From an uncultured Opitutia bacterium (GTDB lineage: Bacteria > Verrucomicrobiota > Verrucomicrobiia > Opitutales > Opitutaceae), in assembly GCA_937952235.1 (NCBI GenBank), contig CALFZM010000205.1, positions 1-11,860 on the forward strand: DNA of 11,860 nucleotides, written 5' to 3'. The translations under genes and the position numbers were made by a program. Each line of letters opens with the position of its first letter. Within the stretch, counting starts at the first letter, position 1. The notes under the pieces are model-generated. The model worked only from the letters and a program-made list of their open reading frames with translations, ran no database searches and was not told the origin of the DNA. Below are positions 8,801 to 11,860 of this stretch, one piece after another.

Positions 8801-8959
8801 CACCGCGCCCACTACGCCGGGCACACGGAGGCCGCCAGCCAGGTGATTGCCAACGGCGAGTCGAAGCCTTCGGCGACGCTGCCCGTCGCCGAATTCGCCG
8901 CCTGGACGATGGTCGCCAACCTCCTCCTCAACCTCGACGAAACGATCGTCCGGAACTGA
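5855..8959 (+). CDS. PSCyt1-DUF1549-DUF1553 cytochrome (cassette 2)
   Basis: A 1034-aa extracytoplasmic c-type cytochrome homologous to the 786-4025 protein but with canonical architecture at the C-terminus. The Sec signal is short: MSFRRLAVVASLLPAALSA, with processing likely before or near A20-D21. PSCyt1 covers ~22-125, with heme motif CFACH (37-41) and axial Met candidate M93 in VMPPPD. DUF1549 covers ~145-350, with YGEHFGRHWLDAVRYADTHG and CASCHDHKFDP from C325. Residues ~425-580 form an unassigned beta-rich insert (SDFRAPPAAGEW, KRALRLEG, AYARLELSACDG) that may be a carbohydrate-binding-like sandwich. The typical HVLVRGQYDKPGEKVEP lies at ~687-703, and DUF1553 runs from ~730 (HPLTARVTVNRYWQQLLG) to the end, with RSNTPLQALALMND and the terminal LLLNLDETIVRN. 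ATG 5855 is the only start that places the signal peptide correctly; no Shine-Dalgarno site is close. Likely co-transcribed with the DUF1501 gene 94 bases downstream. Substrate and electron partner unknown. Confidence 0.95.
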   Translation: MSFRRLAVVASLLPAALSAADKVTYNEHIRPILSANCFACHGVDASHRKAKLRLDTFEGATAEREGVRAVVPGDPQKSELWHRIVSPHEDEVMPPPDSHKAPLKPEQRDLVRRWIEQGAVYQKHWAFEAIARPEPPSPAGGASDHPIDRFVGQKLAAAKLQLSPEASRETLVRRLTLDLTGLPPTVAEVDAFLQDRAPGAYDRLVDRLLASPRYGEHFGRHWLDAVRYADTHGLHLDNVRHIWPYRDWVVRAFNRNLAYDQFTIEQLAGDLLPEPDTEQLIASGYNRNHLTTAEGGAIEAEAEMRNTADRVDTTSAVWMGLTANCASCHDHKFDPLTQREYYAMGAIFKGLADRVWDGNVRLPGPIVTIAEDPKLQARIHQVTREVTPLERALTARVEALIAGGKTVAKAAKTPVAYEVIFAEDSDLVAVSDFRAPPAAGEWRTGADVPVAGGKRALRLEGRAERKFNFTAEDVRLTVPTEVRAFVHFQPDAVRPPRAVSVEFVSKEKTRRMIWGDRTAFGPEVAATALYGGPLPAAGAYARLELSACDGGVAEGKAYTGVRVAQSDGAGWWDRAGAAIKSPSEADDPLLSSAAWSRPLRTAARDNFELPIRHDIKFLLGLSGNQQNEEEKARLERYHRDYINVRFRPDVEPELHAVRRLMSEQTYHELTYPSTLIARERDEPLPAHVLVRGQYDKPGEKVEPATPSFLPPAARSGARLSRLDFARWLVDPQHPLTARVTVNRYWQQLLGAGLVRTPGDFGVQGEMPTHPELLDWLASEFVRTGWDVKRLVRLVVTSRTYRQDSVTPPALLERDPENRLLARGPRLRLDAEVLRDQALALSGLLNPAIGGPPVRPYQPANIWEPVAFGGSNTKTYVQDKGAALYRRSVYTFWKRTAPAPAMATFDAPARETFCVGRARSNTPLQALALMNDVQQFEAARALAERLLLRTSSDGERLKLAFRTVTARAPDGVELKLLADTLSTHRAHYAGHTEAASQVIANGESKPSATLPVAEFAAWTMVANLLLNLDETIVRN

Positions 8960-8964
8960 ATTCC

Positions 8965-9042
8965 AACCACGAAATACACGAAACACACCAAAGCCGGAAG
9001 CGGATGGGCATGAGTTTCGTGTCCTTCGTGTGTTTCGTGGTT
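8965..9042. repeat. CACGAAA-type inverted repeat / hairpin 1
   Basis: Two 28-base arms, 8965-8992 and 9015-9042, are reverse complements at 24 of 28 positions, separated by 22 bases. The left arm is itself built from 9-bp units (CACGAAATA, CACGAAACA, CACCAAAG). It fills most of the gap between the cassette 2 cytochrome and its DUF1501 gene and ends 11 bases before ATG 9054. A stem of this strength in the leader could influence transcript stability or expression of the downstream gene. No T-run follows, so it is not a classic terminator. Confidence 0.85.
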
Positions 9043-9053
9043 CCTCCCTTTCG

Positions 9054-10526
9054 ATGAATCCCAGTCACGAATTCCTGAACCATTTCACCCGCCGGCAGTT
9101 TTTCTCCGGGGCGGGACTCGCGCTGGGCGGGCTCGCGTTCAACCTCCTGGCCCCGCGGCTGCGCGCCGCGAAGGGCCCGGATGCGCTCAATGCCCGCGTG
9201 CACCCGCCCCTGGCAGGTTTCCCGCACTTCGCGCCCAAGGCGAAACGGATCATCTACCTGCACATGAATGGCGGGCCGTCGCAGCTCGACACCTTCGACT
9301 ACAAGCCGAAGCTGCAGGAGTACTTCGACGTCGAGCTACCCGATTCGATCCGGCAGGGCCAGCGGATCACGACGATGACCAGCGGCCAGTCCCGTTTCCC
9401 CGTCGCGCCGTCGATCTTCCCGTTCAAGCAGTACGGCCAGAGCGGCGCGTGGGTCAGCGACCTCCTGCCCTGGACGGCCAAGGTCGTCGACGAACTCGCG
9501 ATCGTGCGCAGCGTGCACACCAACGCGATCAACCACGATCCCGCGTGCACGTTCCTGATGACGGGCAGCGAGATTCCCGGCAAGGCGAGCATCGGCTCGT
9601 GGATCTCCTACGGCCTCGGCAGCGACAACAACGACCTCCCGGCCTTCGTGGTGCTCACGCCGCGGTTCTCGCCCAAGGTCGCGGCCCAGGCGCTCTTCAC
9701 CCGCATGTGGAGCAGCGGGTTCCTGCCGACGACGCACAATGGCGTCGCGCTGCGCGCGGGCGCCGATCCCGTGCTGTTCCTGGAGAATCCCAACGGCGTC
9801 GATCCCATGACCCGGCGGACCATGCTGGATGCGCTCAACCAGTTCAACCAGCGCGCCCATGCGCGGCACGGCGACCCGGAGACCCTCACGCGCATCGCGC
9901 AGTACGAGATGGCCTTCCGCATGCAGACGAGCGTGCCGGACCTCACGGACTTCAGCGGCGAGTCCGCCGCCACGCTGGACATGTACGGTCCCGACGTGAA
10001 GACCCCGGGTTCGTTCGCCGCGAGCTGCCTGCTCGCGCGGCGGCTGGCCGAGCGCAACGTGCGCGTGGTGCAGATCAACCACCGCGGCTGGGACCAGCAC
10101 GGCACGCTGCCCGAACACCTGAAGATCCAGTGCCTGGATACGGACCGCGGCTGTTACGCGCTCATCGCGGACCTCAAGCAGCGCGGGCTGCTGGACGACA
10201 CGCTGGTGGTGTGGGCCGGCGAGTTCGGCCGCACCGTGTATTCGCAGGGCACGCTCACGAAGACGAATTACGGCCGCGACCACCACCCGCGTTGCTTCAC
10301 CGTCTGGCTGGCCGGCGGCGGCGTGAAGGGCGGCGTGGTGTACGGCGAGACGGATGACTTCTCCTACAACATCGTGCGCGATCCGGTCAGCCTGCACGAC
10401 CTCAACGCCACCCTCCTGCACTGCCTCGGCATCGACCACCTGCGGTTCACCCATCGCGCGCAGGGCCTCGACCAGCGGCTGACGGGCGTCGAGCCGGCCA
10501 AGGTGGTGAAGGCGATCCTGGCCTAG
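9054..10526 (+). CDS. DUF1501 family protein, Tat-exported (cassette 2)
   Basis: A 490-aa DUF1501 protein paralogous to the one at 4117-5541. The twin-arginine motif TRRQFFSG (12-19) is followed by the hydrophobic LALGGLAFNLLA, ending near LRAAKG. Family motifs in order: MNGGPSQLDTFD (71-82), SGAWVSDLLPW, NAINHDP, IGSWISYGLG, CLLARRLAERNVRVVQI (C325), WDQH (346-349), GEFGRT (389-394), GRDHHP (407-412) and HDLNAT (448-453). Asp/His residues in these motifs are likely metal ligands by superfamily analogy. No formylglycine motif is visible. The frame is open back to 8847, but the start is ATG 9054: upstream codons read through the end of the cytochrome gene and through the hairpin, and the Tat motif lies just after 9054. 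Compared with the first DUF1501 protein, the HLDTFD site reads QLDTFD and DHN reads DHH. Hairpins of the same family lie on both sides of the gene. Substrate unknown. Confidence 0.94.
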   Translation: MNPSHEFLNHFTRRQFFSGAGLALGGLAFNLLAPRLRAAKGPDALNARVHPPLAGFPHFAPKAKRIIYLHMNGGPSQLDTFDYKPKLQEYFDVELPDSIRQGQRITTMTSGQSRFPVAPSIFPFKQYGQSGAWVSDLLPWTAKVVDELAIVRSVHTNAINHDPACTFLMTGSEIPGKASIGSWISYGLGSDNNDLPAFVVLTPRFSPKVAAQALFTRMWSSGFLPTTHNGVALRAGADPVLFLENPNGVDPMTRRTMLDALNQFNQRAHARHGDPETLTRIAQYEMAFRMQTSVPDLTDFSGESAATLDMYGPDVKTPGSFAASCLLARRLAERNVRVVQINHRGWDQHGTLPEHLKIQCLDTDRGCYALIADLKQRGLLDDTLVVWAGEFGRTVYSQGTLTKTNYGRDHHPRCFTVWLAGGGVKGGVVYGETDDFSYNIVRDPVSLHDLNATLLHCLGIDHLRFTHRAQGLDQRLTGVEPAKVVKAILA

Positions 10527-10548
10527 AGCCCGACTTGTTCGGAGGGAG

Positions 10549-10628
10549 GAACCACGAACCACACGAACCACCCGAAGGAAACGAAGGGGCCCTTCCCTCT
10601 TTCGGGTGGTTCGTGTGCTTCGTGGTTC
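10549..10628. repeat. CACGAAC-type inverted repeat / hairpin 2
   Basis: Arms 10549-10576 and 10601-10628 are reverse complements at 27 of 28 positions, with a 24-base spacer that contains GAAGGG/CCCTTC and can extend the fold. The left side is 9-bp periodic (CACGAACCA, CACGAACCA, CCCGAAGGA, AACGAAGGG). It shares its outer AACCACGAA and overall design with the hairpin at 8965-9042, but the inner units differ. It lies between the DUF1501 stop and the esterase start. With no T-run it is a doubtful terminator, though it could protect the 3' end of the upstream transcript. Confidence 0.88.
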
Positions 10629-10675
10629 ACTCCTGCCCCCGGCTCCGTTACATAGCGATCGTTGTTTCATACCCC

Positions 10676-11860
10676 ATGAAAAGATTCCTGCCGTTCTGCA
10701 CCCTCAGCGCCTTCGTGGTTGCGATCGCGGTCGCCCCGGCCGCTGAAAAGGCGAAGCCGTCGACCCGCCACGCCGTCAAGGTGTCCGCCGACCGCAGCGA
10801 CGCGCTCTACGCCCGCGGCGAAACCGTCACCTTCACGGTCCGCGCCGAACGCGACGGCAAGCCGCTCGAAGGCGGCGAGGTGACGTGGACGCTGAGCAAG
10901 GATGGCGTGGACCCTCGCCGCACCGGTCGCGCCGCGCTCACCGGGGGCCAGGCGACGATCACCGGCTCGCTGAATGAGCCCGGCTTCCTGCAGTGCAACG
11001 TGACCTTCGAAGGTGGCGGAGAGAAGGTGGCGGCCAGCGCCGCCGCCGGCATCGCGCCCAGGGAGATCAGGCCGAGCCTGCCCGTGCCCGCCGACTTCGG
11101 GGATTTCTGGGACGGCAAGAAGAAGCTGCTGGCCTCCGTGCCCATGAACCCGCGGCTCACGCCGGTGAAATCGCCGGCGGCAGGGATCGACGCGTTCGAC
11201 CTTCAGGCCGACAGCGTGGGCAAGCCCGTCTCGGCGTATTTTGCCCGGCCGGCGGGGGCGAAACCGCGCAGCCTGCCCGCCATCCTCACGGTGCACGGCG
11301 CCGGCGTGCGTTCGTCCTCCCTCGGCGCGGCCGTCGGCTGGGCGAAGGAGGGCGCGCTGGCGATGGATCTCAATGCCCATGGGCTGCCGAACGGGCGGGA
11401 CGAGGCGTTCTATGCCGCGCTGGCCGCGGGCGAGCTGAAGGACTATCGCAGGGCCGGCCGGGAATCGCGCGAGACGATCACCTTTCTCGGCATGCTGCTC
11501 CGGCTGGTGCGGGCGATCGATTTCCTCACCGCCCAGCCCGAATGGGACGGGCGCACGCTCGTCGTGTCGGGCTCGAGCCAGGGCGGACTCCAGGCCATCG
11601 CCGCCGCCGGACTCGACGCGCGGGTGAGCTTTTTCGCCGCCGGCGTGCCGGCCGGCTGCGACCACACCGGCTCGGTCGCCGGCCGGATCGCGGGCTGGCC
11701 GAAGTTCATCGAGACGAAGGAACGCCCAGGCGCCGACGTGGTCGCGGCCGTGCGGTACTACGACTGCGTCAACTTCGCCGCCCGCGCAAAGGCACCGGGC
11801 TTCTTCACCGTCGGTTTCATCGACACGACCTGCCCGCCCACGAGCGTGTACGCCGCGTAC
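10676..11860 (+). CDS. Secreted acetylxylan esterase-like hydrolase, N-terminal part (runs off window)
   Basis: An open frame of 395 codons from ATG 10676 that is still open at the window edge. Signal peptide MKRFLPFCTLSAFVVAIAVAPA, so secreted. Residues ~30-125 form an Ig-like beta domain (VKVSADRSDALYARGETVTF; GGEVTWTLSKDG; LNEPGFLQCNVTF). Residues ~135-395 resemble the AXE1/cephalosporin-C deacetylase (CE7-like) alpha/beta hydrolase: ADFGDFWDG, VSAYFARPAG, AILTVHGAG (oxyanion region), and GSSQGG with nucleophile S301. DTTCPP with acidic residue D383 is the usual site of the catalytic Asp. The catalytic His should lie beyond the window. By family it would remove acetyl or other small acyl groups from sugars or xylan. 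Start ATG 10676 fits the signal peptide; there is no Shine-Dalgarno site, and only a weak -10-like TTACAT lies at 10648. A strong hairpin separates it from cassette 2, so co-transcription is uncertain. Confidence 0.88.
   Translation, partial: MKRFLPFCTLSAFVVAIAVAPAAEKAKPSTRHAVKVSADRSDALYARGETVTFTVRAERDGKPLEGGEVTWTLSKDGVDPRRTGRAALTGGQATITGSLNEPGFLQCNVTFEGGGEKVAASAAAGIAPREIRPSLPVPADFGDFWDGKKKLLASVPMNPRLTPVKSPAAGIDAFDLQADSVGKPVSAYFARPAGAKPRSLPAILTVHGAGVRSSSLGAAVGWAKEGALAMDLNAHGLPNGRDEAFYAALAAGELKDYRRAGRESRETITFLGMLLRLVRAIDFLTAQPEWDGRTLVVSGSSQGGLQAIAAAGLDARVSFFAAGVPAGCDHTGSVAGRIAGWPKFIETKERPGADVVAAVRYYDCVNFAARAKAPGFFTVGFIDTTCPPTSVYAAY

Noticed and set aside
5822..8986. A 1054-codon open frame on the minus strand opposite the second cytochrome gene
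   Set aside because: It is the antisense shadow of a high-GC gene: Arg/Gly/Ala/Val/His-rich low-complexity product with no family motifs, while the plus strand has clear domains throughout.
10549..10628. Hairpin 2 as an intrinsic terminator
   Set aside because: The stem is strong, but the bases after it (ACTCCTGCCCCC) lack a T-run.

Overview
The window is high-GC bacterial DNA (roughly two thirds G+C by eye). It carries two tandem cassettes, each pairing a planctomycete-type c-type cytochrome (PSCyt1-DUF1549-DUF1553) with a Tat-exported DUF1501 protein. These cassettes are expanded in Planctomycetota and Verrucomicrobiota. The short-signal DUF1549/DUF1553 proteins, the CCACGAA-type intergenic hairpins and the neighbouring acetylxylan-esterase-like gene favour Verrucomicrobiota, perhaps an Opitutales-like organism. 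That placement is an inference. All supported genes are on the + strand.

Layout. Bases 1-47 are not biological: they are an Illumina Nextera i7 adapter left on the contig end, so genomic sequence begins at 48. Bases 48-776 hold the C-terminal part of a protein with a FecR-like end and a DNRLRE/CBM96-like beta domain. Cassette 1 follows 9 bases later: a 1079-aa cytochrome with a LamG-like domain inserted near its C-terminus (786-4025), then a 474-aa DUF1501 protein (4117-5541). The gap 5542-5854 holds three REP-like palindromes, two of which form a perfect 28-bp inverted repeat, and a possible promoter. Cassette 2 is a 1034-aa cytochrome (5855-8959) and a 490-aa DUF1501 protein (9054-10526). 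Hairpins built from 9-bp CACGAA-type repeats lie on both sides of the second DUF1501 gene. The last gene (10676 to the window end) is a secreted acetylxylan-esterase-like alpha/beta hydrolase that runs off the edge.

How the genes may work together. The cytochromes have Sec-type signals and two CxxCH motifs each, so they should mature outside the cytoplasm. The DUF1501 proteins have twin-arginine signals, so they should be exported folded, probably with metal bound. Beta-sandwich modules (DNRLRE, LamG, an unassigned insert) and the esterase suggest an extracytoplasmic system acting on decorated polysaccharides, with the FecR-like protein possibly regulating it. The biochemical role of these cytochrome/DUF1501 pairs is not settled, and nothing in the sequence settles it. 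I see no RNA genes, CRISPR arrays, transposases or phage genes.
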